Shown piece after piece: positions 47,671 to 57,667 of a stretch of 64,000 bases of DNA (position 1 is the first letter of the stretch; each line of letters starts with the position of its first letter). A model generated the notes under the pieces. That model made no database searches. It was not told where the DNA came from and saw only the letters and a program-made list of their open reading frames with translations. The position numbers were made by a program, and so were the translations under genes. This stretch comes from Poecilobothrus nobilitatus (lineage: Eukaryota > Arthropoda > Insecta > Diptera > Dolichopodidae). The stretch is taken from contig OX352774.1 in the NCBI GenBank assembly GCA_947095535.1, forward strand, positions 113,153,996 through 113,217,995, given 5' to 3'.

Positions 47671-48920
47671 TATACCCGTACGATAGGATCGGGTATAATA
47701 AAATTACTCCTCCGTTTGTAACACCTCGAAATAAGCGAGCTAGATATACCTTCAAAGGTATGGATCGGATCAGAAAAAAATTCTAAGACTTTTGAGCCAT
47801 GTGCGTCCGTCAGCACGCTAACTCAAAAATTAAGAAAGCTAGAATCTTGAAATTTGCACAAAATATTTTGGGAGTAATTTGTAGGTTCCCTATTTTTTTT
47901 GGTTGAGTTTGGACCAAGCCTTAGGGTAGCTCTCGAACACCTAACTTTTAGATCCCCACATTTTTTTTGCAATAGAGCTATGAAATTTTAACTGCTGATA
48001 GATCTCACAAAAATATTAATTTTATTTTTAATAACTTTTTTTTGTATCACCCCCCGTTTAGGAGCTGTAAGGAGTCAAAAACTGAAAATTTCCTATTTGT
48101 AAACACCTGTAACTTGAACACCTGTTAGAATTTTTTTGAAGTAATACACAAAAATTAAAGCTTCAACATCATACTCTTATTTCTGTTAACAACTTTTTTT
48201 AATAATATAGGGTTACTTTATAATTGACGAAAGTGTTACCTGATTTTTTCAAATTTTCTAACAAATTTCTTCAACAAATTTTCTGCATTTGTTTTATTCG
48301 ATAATTTGAAATTGTTGAGGATATAATGCGTAGTACATAAAAATGTAAATAAATATATAACATAACGGTTGCTTGAAGAATTTTTATTTATATGATATTG
48401 ATATACATACATACTTATATAATATCATGGTTATTTACATATCGTATATGTCACTAGTGAATGAATGATAAGAGTATATATGTATATTATATAGCGCCGT
48501 ATTTACATACATATATGTATTTTATTGTACTTATAAGAAATTATTCTGTCAATGGAATATTTAAATATAATATAATATAATATAATATTTAAAATTATAT
48601 TTACTATCTTGTACTAACTAAATTTAATATACATTTACAGCTTAGTATTAAATGGTACTATAGAATATTTGAAAAAGTTTTGGATTGATAATCGTTATGT
48701 GAAAGGTTAGAATCTGCTTTCGAAGAATGTACATATAAACATATAGTTTGAATATATGTACAACCCATAGTTCTAGAAATTATAAAATTCACCCAAATTA
48801 TTTTAAAATACTAAAATATTAAAAAAATAATATTGTGAGCAGAGTGACAGGCTGTTAACATACTAACGGTTCGTACGGGTATCTAAGAGTTGACAAAGGC
48901 AACTGTATTCTTCCTCGTTT
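47671..48920 (+). mobile_element. HINE-1 Helentron-like element, copy b, nested in rosa
   Basis: Starts TATACCCGTACGATAGG with the 5' hairpin. Ends with the inverted arm TCGTACGGGTAT (48871-48882), a GTTGAC-AAA-GGCAAC hairpin (one mismatch) and GTATTCTTCCTCGTTTT. T-rich bases flank both ends, fitting Helentron insertion between T and T. It is about 330 bp shorter than copy a because an internal segment is missing (join near 48030-48045), and its GTCC block has shrunk to one or two units. Confidence 0.87.
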
Positions 48921-48961
48921 TTTATTAAAATTAAAATGATACATCAATTTTGAACACCCTA

Positions 48962-50014
48962 TATAAAAATTTAATCTATAAGTCCAATAAAAGAAATACT
49001 TTGATACAAATTAAAGTTGAAATCAGATTTTCTATATAAATAATTTATTTACTTTAATTATAAAAATGAATAAACTTTTAGTATGTGCTTTGAAATTCAC
49101 TAATTAGGTTTAAAGTTAATATTAGCAATAAATCTATTCAGGGATAAAATTTTATTACACCATCTTAAAAAAGTGTACTTAGATGTTTTGCAAACAGATG
49201 TAGAAATGGACGGACAAAATGAAATTAATAACCAAATTTGCACTAGAAATAAGAGAATGGAATCGAATTTTTAAAAAATACAATTAATTTTTTTCTTCTG
49301 AACTCCAATTCAACTCACAAATCTCTTGAAAATTTCAATGTTTTTTGATCAGTTCTAAAGTATACTTCTAATATATTCCGGTTTTATAATATTATTAGAA
49401 ATTTCTTGTAAAAATGACTTTTGAAAGAATATTTTATTAAATCGTTTAGAATATCTATTTGAAAGGATATTTCCTTGAAATATTACAAGTCAACTCTTAA
49501 TTTCTATCTTATTATTCCGGTCTGGTATAATAATAAAATTCATTAGCTTGAAATAACCAAAAAAAAATTAAATCTGCATTTTGAATTTTTAAAACTGAGA
49601 AAAAAAAACTATCATTGAAAGGCAGAAAACAATCTATGAAAAAATAAACTATGTAAGATTAAGACTAAGATACCAGGTTTCTGCGAAAGAAATACATTAC
49701 CTATCAAAATAATTAGTAGAACGCATCGTATATTTCAATATTGTGATTTATATAAATAATTGAAGTGACAACGTAAGCTTAAAATTTATTAAATTATATA
49801 GTGATGTATCTACCTAGGCTCTACAAATCAATTTTCTTTTACATAAATGACATTCATCAATTTCATATAGATTTTTAATCTCTTAAAGGCCATTTGACTA
49901 ACACAAGACAAACAGAGGAAAACTCCACAGCACGCATAAATAGGGGGACCACAATTTAGATCTATATATCAAAAAGTTGCGCACTTCCTTTTCCTTTTTT
50001 AATAATCTAATCTG
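48962..50014. other. AT-rich stretch, nothing identified
   Basis: No gene or repeat recognised between the rosa element and the LINE fragment. Confidence 0.4.
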
Positions 50015-50303
50015 ATCTTGCAGAAAGATCAAGAAAACGATATAATCAATTATCGCCCAATAGCTAATTACTATCATCTATTCCTAAACTTTTTCAGCTA
50101 ATAGTATTAGGTTCTATATACGATCACTGTACTTGTTTTTCATCTCCATATCAACATGGTTTCGTAAACAAAAAATTTACTATCACCAATCTAGTTGAAG
50201 CTACCTATATTTTCTTAAAATATATGGTAGACGGCTTCCAAACTGATGTGATTTATACCAATTTCAGTAAAGCTTTTGACTTGCTGCCACATAATATTAT
50301 CAT
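50015..50303 (+). pseudogene. LINE (Jockey/CR1-like) reverse-transcriptase fragment, 5' part
   Basis: Plus-strand text reads KDQENDIINYRPIA (the NYRPI block of LINE reverse transcriptases), then a stop. After a frame change come SSPYQHGFVNKKFTITNLV (QHGF...S/T-TNLV block) and QTDVIYTNFSKAFDLLPHN (the Y-x-D/N-FSKAFD block that carries the first catalytic Asp region, here Asn). The frame is then cut by a HINE-1 at 50304. The order and spacing of these three blocks identify a non-LTR reverse transcriptase. It is broken by stops and an internal deletion. Confidence 0.82.
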
Positions 50304-51237
50304 TATACCCGTACGATAAGTATCGGGTATAATAAAATTACTCCTCCGTTTGTAACACCTCGAAATAAGCGAGCTAGATATATCTTCAAAGGTATGGATC
50401 GGATCAGAATCAAATTCTGAGTCGATTAAGCCATGTCCGTCCGTCCGTCCGTCCGTCCGTCAGCACGCTATCTCAAAAACTAAGGAAGCTAGAATCTTGA
50501 AGTTTACACAAAATATTCTGGGAGCAATTTGTAGGTTCTCTATTTTTTTTGGTTGAATTCCGACAAAAACTTCGTGTAGCTCCCGAATAACCAACTTTTA
50601 GATCTTCACATTTTTTTTGAAATAGAGCCATGAAATCAACTGCTGATAGATATCATAAAAATATTAATTTTATGATAATACTAATTTTTCTGTAGCCCCA
50701 CTCGTTAAGGAGCTACAGCCTTCCAAAGCCCCCAAAAATGTCTATATTTAAATTTTTATAAGACAAGCTCTACAAGGTATACCTTCAATCTGAAAATTCC
50801 AAACGTGCTATTATGAACTATTATGAGCTAAAGGTGCTATTATGAGCTTTACAAACATGTATATAATAAATATTATTGCAAAATCCTTTAACCCTTCTAT
50901 CTTCTAAACAGTTTAAGTTGGAAACTTGAAATTTTGAGAGAAGTTAGATCTTTGAAAATAAGTATGAGTCATTTCAGAAATTTTTTTTGTATCACCCCCG
51001 GTTTAGGAGCTGTAAGGGGTTAAAAACTGAAAATTTCCTATTTTTAAACACCTGTTAAAATTTTTTTGAAGTAATACATAAAAATTAAAGCTTCAACATT
51101 ATACTCTTATTTCTGTTAACAACTTTTTTTAATAATATAGGGTTAATTTATAATTGACGAAAGTGTTATTTGAAATTTTCAAATTTTCTAACAAATTTCT
51201 TTAACGAAATTTTTGCATTTTGTTTTACTCGATAATT
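50304..51237 (+). mobile_element. HINE-1 Helentron-like element, copy c, 3'-truncated
   Basis: Same 5' hairpin and arm as copy a (TATACCCGTACGATAAGTATCGGGTATA in two halves), with a strong (GTCC)n block at 50436-50461. The body follows copy a until TTTTACTCGATAATT at about 51237, then changes abruptly to LINE sequence. The 3' arm, hairpin and terminus are missing. Confidence 0.82.
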
Positions 51238-51830
51238 ACTGAACTGATTAAATGAAATATTTTGTCATCCCAATTACATGGCAATTTACCGTTTTATTCC
51301 AATTCCAGATTAAGATGTGTTAATATTTTCAATTCATAATTTCACCGAACCAATTATGGTAAACATGAACCGATCAATAAAATGATGTGTTTATGTAATA
51401 AATATAAATCCCATATTAATATCTTATTAACAAAAGATTCTTTAAAGAACTGTCTATATTGGTGGCATTCATTTTTTTTTATTTTAAATTGAAGTTCATA
51501 ACCTAAGATTTATTTGATTATCAAGTCAACTAAAGCTTATAATATTTTAATAATTTTATATTCTGTTATTTACCAATTTATTAGAATAAGTAAATTAATC
51601 TTCATTAAAAATTTATTGTTTTGTTTTTTTTTTTGTTTTGTTAATACAATTTCTTTATTTCTAGTTTGTTAATTCAAATGTAATTAATAATCTTTAATTG
51701 TAGTTTTTATTTTATTTTAATTTTTTTTCCTCTTTATATTTTTAATATTTATTTTAAGTGATATTTTGATTTTGTAACCTGCTTGATCTAAGCTTGTAAT
51801 GAAATAAATAAATATTTGTATCTTATCTAT
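51238..51830 (+). pseudogene. LINE (Jockey/CR1-like) 3' part and 3' UTR
   Basis: Immediately after the HINE-1 body, one frame reads NILSSQLHGNLPFYSNSRLRC, then NIFNS, a stop, FHRTNYGKHEPINKM and MCLCNKYKSHINI. This matches the C-terminal region of Jockey/CR1-type ORF2 proteins (S-x-x-LL...P-x-R-x-LR..., then FHRTNYG). An AT-rich 3' region ends in CTTGTAATGAAATAAATAAA, the usual tail style. With 50015-50303 it forms one LINE copy whose central reverse-transcriptase part is deleted. Confidence 0.75.
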
Positions 51831-53781
51831 AAACTTAAAATAAAATGAATTCAGTAAATAATTTTGCAGCAATATTTTAGTAAAAAACAATAAAAAAAAC
51901 TTTAATAACTTTAATATTTTCTTTTAAAGCATTTAAAAATAAAACAAAAAATAGCGTAAGTACTCCATGGTTTTTTCATCACTGATAACATTTACCCAAT
52001 ATAATTCGTAATACAACAATTTTTCCTTTTTTTTTTTTTTAGTTTTTTACTCATATGTATCTATTGTCGTTTCTTTTGTCTTTTTTTTTGTTTTTTTTTT
52101 TGTTTTTTTGATTCTGTCAAATGTCACCATAAATTTTTACGTAATAAATTTGAAATTAATATGGTTGAGCTATTTTTTTAAATTCTCTACCGATTTTATA
52201 TTATATTTTATTTATTTTTTATAGTTTTTATTAATAAACATGCTTCTTGCGTGATATTTTATGTCCCTAAAAGTCATTTCGCTTTAAAACAACGAAGACT
52301 TTTAACTTTACACAAACAAAAAAAAAAAAAAATATATAAAAAAAAACACAAAAACGTTTCAAAAAAAAAAAAAAAATGAAATAAAGTAAAATAAATGGAA
52401 TACACTGGTTTAAGCAAGTGGATATTTTCAAAGTCCACCATAACTATATTATTTACGAATTTAATAAAAATAAACAAAAAAAAAAGAATACAATGACAAA
52501 CAGGAGATAGTGAAGTGAAAAAAATAAACAGAAACAAAACAGGACATTAAAACATAAGACAAAATGAAAGTCCTAGTAAATGTTTACTTACTTTAGTAAA
52601 CCAGATCTTATTACTATATTATATATAAGAGACTACAAATAAATAAAAATAAATAAATAAACAAATTAATGTTTTGTAATAAGCACATTTTTTTAACTTT
52701 GTAGTTATTAAGAATCTTAATTTATTTACTATTTTTTTTTGTTTAAAGTAGTATTACTGATCAGTGATCACAAATGAGTTAAATAATGTTATTATTAAGA
52801 CCCTTGGCTGGTAAGACCGATTATGAGTTAAATTATATTATTTAATTGCACAACGGTGTATCTAATGATAATGTAGATGTATAATATTTGGCGGGAAAGA
52901 TAATTCAAGGGAAATCAAATAAGTAAGGCAATAAATTTATTTGACTACTGAAGAGGAATTGTTGTATGAGAGTTGCAAATAAATATTTTTATTTATTTAT
53001 TTATGTTATTATTACAAAATCACATACGATAGCGCAAAATTACTAAACCAACGGTTACTAAGACCGTTATAAGTTTAATACTATATGAAGTAATATTATT
53101 TATTTTATTTATATTATATTTTATATACTTACACTATTTTTATTAATCAGGGGCATTTTTAAGAAAAATTACTTTTCACGAGTTTTCGACACCTTTAAAA
53201 CTAAGAAAATTCCCCATTTTTTACATTTTAATAAATAAATTGCATATATATAGGCGTATTTTATTTAAAGAGAGATTAATCAATGTCATTGTTCTTGGAA
53301 GCACTTGTTTTATTGTTTAAAAGTTATAAAAGAACTTAAGTATGATGGTTACAGTCTTATTAATCGATATTAAATTTGCATTTTTAATAATTAAATTAGA
53401 CATAACAAAAGAAGATTACGATAGTACAATTATTTCAAAATACAGTGTTAAAAATGTTCAAGCAAAACATCATCCTAACTATATAATGTAAATAAAATAT
53501 CTTATGTAATTATTATGTACTTAGTAATTATTGTTATATATAATCTTATAGAATTTTAAGAGATCATTCAATTTTAAATATTTGGAAGTTGAAAAAATTG
53601 TTTTAAAATTTGTATGAGATATAAATGTAGAACCAAATGTCTACAAACAATTTGTATATAATAATGAATTCAAAATAAATAAAAAATTGAGCAAATTAAT
53701 TAGCCTGTAGGTAATTGTAGTTTGTTTAATGATAGTAGTGTGAATTTATAGGTATTTCTCTGAGGAATAAAAATTGGTATT
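51831..53781. other. AT-rich stretch, nothing identified
   Basis: Homopolymer-rich. Two loosely similar patches at about 52795-52850 and 53040-53095 share GGTAACTAAGACCG-like text; nature unknown. Confidence 0.4.
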
Positions 53782-53918
53782 AGGGATTTTCATAAACATA
53801 TTATGCTCTGCAATATTGGCAATATTCAAAAGAATAATGTTCATAAACAAATGTTGCAAAACAAGTTGGTTCATAAACATTAATAATTTTAGCATCAATT
53901 GCTTTTATGAAAATCTCT
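53782..53918. mobile_element. Small MITE
   Basis: 137 bp with imperfect inverted ends AGGGATTTTCATAAA and, inverted, AGAGATTTTCATAAA; similarity continues to ATTATGCT-like text. ATT on both sides may be a 3-bp target duplication. The middle repeats GTTCATAAACA. Confidence 0.55.
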
Positions 53919-55755
53919 ATTAAATTCGTGTGACTGTCAGATAACAGCTTCTCTTAGACATAATTGATTCTGTTAAGAATTTCTAGAATTTAGAGAATTC
54001 AAAATAAAGTGAAGAGAATTTCAGAATTTCGTTACTATGTAATTTCCAAATAAAATGTAAATAAATCTCCTAGACAAAAAAAAATAACACTTTAATAACG
54101 TGACCGTAGAAAATTACCAAAACCATCCAATAATACATAATTAAATTTATTTTTAATTAAGGTGATATATGTATCTATTAGATAAATCAGTTAGAAGTGT
54201 TAAAATATAAAAACATATTGAAAAGATTTTAACAAAACAAATTTAACTTTCCTTTCCTTTTGTTAAATAATAATAGTGCTTCTGTTAAAATTGTAGTGAA
54301 ATAAAATGCAATAAAAAAAGTTGTTATTTTTTTGACCCAAATTATGTGCTAAAAAGCAAAAAAAAAAATAAAAATAAAAAATATAAACAAAGGACACAAC
54401 TTACAATTTTATTTTGTTTTAGTGATTTTTTTTTTCTTTTTTTTTGGTTTCAATAAATAAAAATTTAAGTAAAAGTGTATTATATTCTTTTAAAATGAAT
54501 CATATCCTTCCAGTCAGTGTTTACAAAATGCCATCAGTCATATATATAAGAATTATTTTTATTTTTTTATTTATTTTCATTTTTGTTATCTTCTATATTT
54601 TATTATAAGAACTTTCATAAGAACTTCATTTTCTCGATTTTCTATTCTAAAGAAAAATAATATAATTTTTATTTTTTGTTGATAATGCCGAAAAAAATGT
54701 TTTATTTTCTTTAAATGATCTAAAAAAAACGTACGTTTTCATCCTTGTAGACGTGTTCTCATTTTAACTTAATTTTTCTTATGTTGATTTGGTTCCGTCT
54801 TCTTTCTTAGCACCTTATGTTAAATGTTTTTTTGTTTTTATTTTATTTTATTCTTTTTTTGTGTTACATTTTTTTTTTAACTCCTTAAATACTATTAAAG
54901 TCCTTACTTTGTTTGGTTGATGTTGTCCTTTTTTTCGGTTTCTTGTGGTTGTAGGTAAATAAAAGAATAAGGACATCATTTGTTTTTTTGTTGTTTGTTT
55001 TTTGTTTTATGTATTGTTGTGTATTTAAAAGGACTAACAGTGAACAGTAAGTTTCAAGAAAGGCATTAAATCAAAAGAAAAGAAAATGGAAAAGACAGTA
55101 ATAAACGTGAAGAAAGTATAAACGAATACAAAACCAAAGTTTTTCTATTTTAATTTTGTATTTGTTTATAATTTGTTGACAAAAGGCCGGAAGGAAACCT
55201 CCCACTAAAAAAAAAAATAACATAAAATATAATAAAAGCTTTAAAACCCCAATTTTTAGTTCTTCATTTAGTTTTTTTTATTTATTTTTTTTTTCATTTT
55301 CATTTTCAGTTTTTCATTGTTTTGTTTTGACATTTTAGGTAACAAGCCATAACCACCAGATGTCACAATTTATCGCGATTATTATGATAAATTGATATTT
55401 TAACGTTTTATAGATAATAAAAATTTGTATCCTATTTAGGGGCACAAAATTCTAGATTTTTTGAATAATAAAGTAAATCAATAATAAAGTAAATCAACAG
55501 AAAAAATCCCAACAATTTGTCATAAATACTAAATTATTTTATTTATATTTTATTTATGAAGATTAAAAGTAGATTTTATTGTTTTATTATTGAAAATGGT
55601 TTTATATTTTTTATTGTGTTTTTGTTCTTCATTTTTATAATCTGTAATATATCTTTCTAATTGGTTAAAAAATAAACTAAAGTAGTTTTGCTATTCGAGA
55701 GCTCTGATTAAGTTCTTAATTTAGCTGGTGCTTTATGGTGCTTTTTCCAAAGCAA
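53919..55755. other. AT-rich stretch, nothing identified
   Basis: Long T- and A-runs; no gene or element recognised. Confidence 0.4.
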
Positions 55756-56285
55756 CACAAAAACGAGGAAGGTCTCAATTCAAGGATATCCTCACGAACA
55801 TGATATTATGCTGATTCTATAAAATTCAATCATATTTTGTAAAATTTAAGATATTTAACTATGAGACCCCTTTTAACCAAACAAACTAAATTCTACAGAA
55901 ATGATTGTCATAAATCTTGATAATTTTTTTCAAAGTTCGGATGTCTAGCATTAAAATTACCAAGACATGAACATATAAATTTCATAACTGCCCAAACATG
56001 TTGTGTTAAACTAAATAAATTTTGCAGAAGTCGTTGCCATAAAACTTAACTCTTTTGACAGAATTTCAGATACTTATCATAGATACTATAAGTTATAGTC
56101 ACATAAAGAAAAACGTTGTATGGCTAATTACTCGAACCCGTCGAAATTGAACAGGTGCTAAATTCAATTTCAGAATTCGATCCAGAACGAGAATATAAAC
56201 CCTTGTCTATATCTATCACAGCTACATTTACCTTTTAATATCTGATAAGGATGATATCTTATCCGTGCACTTTATATGCGATACC
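55756..56285 (-). mobile_element. Possible further Helentron-like fragment
   Basis: The plus-strand start ACAAAAACGAGGAAGG is the reverse complement of the HINE 3' terminus (CTTCCTCGTTTT). The following 500 bp are more mixed in composition than the surroundings and hold loosely repeated text (CTAAATTCTACAGAAATG... and CTAAATAAATTTTGCAGAAG). No 5' end or clear 3' hairpin was found. Confidence 0.35.
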
Positions 56286-56291
56286 AAAGTG

Positions 56292-57052
56292 AAACAAGGC
56301 AGAATGTAAACCAACGGTTTTTAAAAGCACACATTTCCAAAAGATAATACAAACTATTTCAAATTGTGATGACTCTGCCCCAAAATTTAAAAATTTCATA
56401 TAAGAAAAATGTGAAAACAGGATTTTTTTTGAAATTTTAAGGGACTGTAAATCCGGAACCCTATATAACTAAGAAAAATCGTTAGCATGCGTAAAAACAT
56501 ATTATTGAAGCTTTAATTTTTATGTCTTACCGAGAAAAATTTGTACATGTGCCTAAGTTACAAGTGTTTAAAATAGTAAATTTTCAATTTTTGAGCCCTA
56601 ATAGCTCATAAACAGGGGGTGTACAAAAAAATAGTCTCTGGAAACTTATACTAATTCTAAAAGTTATTTTTTCCCTCACAATTTCAAGTCTATATCTAAA
56701 CGCGTGTCGCAGTTATGAATGTACAAAAATCAGGCAAAATTTGGTTTTCACATAATGGTAAATTTAAATACTATATTTAAAAGAATTGCAAAGAGTTAAA
56801 AAATTCCTGTCGAATGGCGTTTTCAGATTGAAAAAATGTTAAGCAGAACATGATACAATACGCATTTAAAAATAAGGCTTTTTCAAAGTTTGAAGGGCTG
56901 TAGCTCCGAAAAGGAGGGGGGTGGTTACATTTTTTTTCTCTATCTTTAACGGTGAAGAAGTTTTGTAAACAGAAAGGCGGACACACGGACGGACGGACAG
57001 AGTGAAACCAATAGTGACATTTTTTCAAAATTTGTTCGAAAATGTGCCAAAA
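56292..57052 (-). mobile_element. HINE-3 Helentron-like element, copy D
   Basis: Minus strand. 3' terminus ACATTCTGCCTTGTTTC, hairpin AAACCGTTGGTTT and arm GGAAATGTGTGC at 56293-56340. GTCC block and TTTCACTCTGTCCGTCC at about 56980-57006, and 5' arm GCACATTTTC near 57040. Shorter than copies A and B, having only one internal unit. Confidence 0.75.
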
Positions 57053-57557
57053 AGATTAATTAAGTATTAAATTAATGTACGTTCAAATAAAATCCAATTG
57101 AATTGTATTTCTTATTTTTAAATCATATATCAAGAATTGTAGTAAACTGACTTATCTTATGGTAACGATTCCACCATCAAAACTACAAGTCCTGTAAATA
57201 TTATTGTCAAAAAATATGAGTTCAATGAGTTAAAAGCCTCTCATGAGGAGTCTCACTTATCTCTGTGTGCCCAAATTTCCAAAAAAATATCAAAGGTCTC
57301 AGATATGTCTTGTGACTTATTGATATGGAATATTCGTACTTAGTTTTACAATCATCATAATAGAAAGCGTGTCGTATGCCTGTATTTCATTCTCCCCTAG
57401 TATAATTTTTTTTTATTTCCCTTTTATTTCTTTTAGTATGATAACACAATTCTCTTGGGCTAGTAAATCTGCTGACTTAGGAGAGATTTTATAGTGGGAT
57501 TGAAAAGCAGGGCTATACGCTTTTTCCAGAATATTTATATAATACATTTTTGTATAA
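57053..57557. other. Short stretch with nothing identified
   Basis: No gene. An inverted-repeat-like pair, AGGAGAGATTTTATAG (57478) and CAACTCTAAAATCCC (58147), resembles motifs near 10177-10340 and may mark an old element. Confidence 0.3.
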
Positions 57558-57667
57558 TATGAAATACAGACAAATGGAGTACAGGCAAAAGAAAATGAAA
57601 TACAGCCAAATAATAAAACACTGGCAAATGAAATACAGGCTTGTGATAGTAATACAGGCCCATCAAA
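57558..57667. repeat. Degenerate minisatellite with ATACAGGCAAA-like units
   Basis: GAAATACAGACAAAT, GAGTACAGGCAAAAG, GAAATACAGCCAAAT, CACTGGCAAATGA, AAATACAGGC and AATACAGGCC follow each other with uneven spacing of about 20 bp. Confidence 0.6.

Larger units (their letters stand above)
46360..48961 (+). mobile_element. rosa-type (DD41D) mariner transposon, interrupted
   Basis: Both ends survive. Left terminal repeat at 46362-46394 begins GGGTGTTCAAAATTGA. The right repeat at 48925-48959 is its inverted counterpart ending TCAATTTTGAACACCC. They match over about 30 bp with few changes, and TA-containing flanks fit TA target insertion. The element would be about 1.35 kb long; it now spans 2.6 kb because a HINE-1 (47671-48920) sits between the transposase stop and the right end. 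The transposase gene is broken, so the element cannot move itself. Confidence 0.85.
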
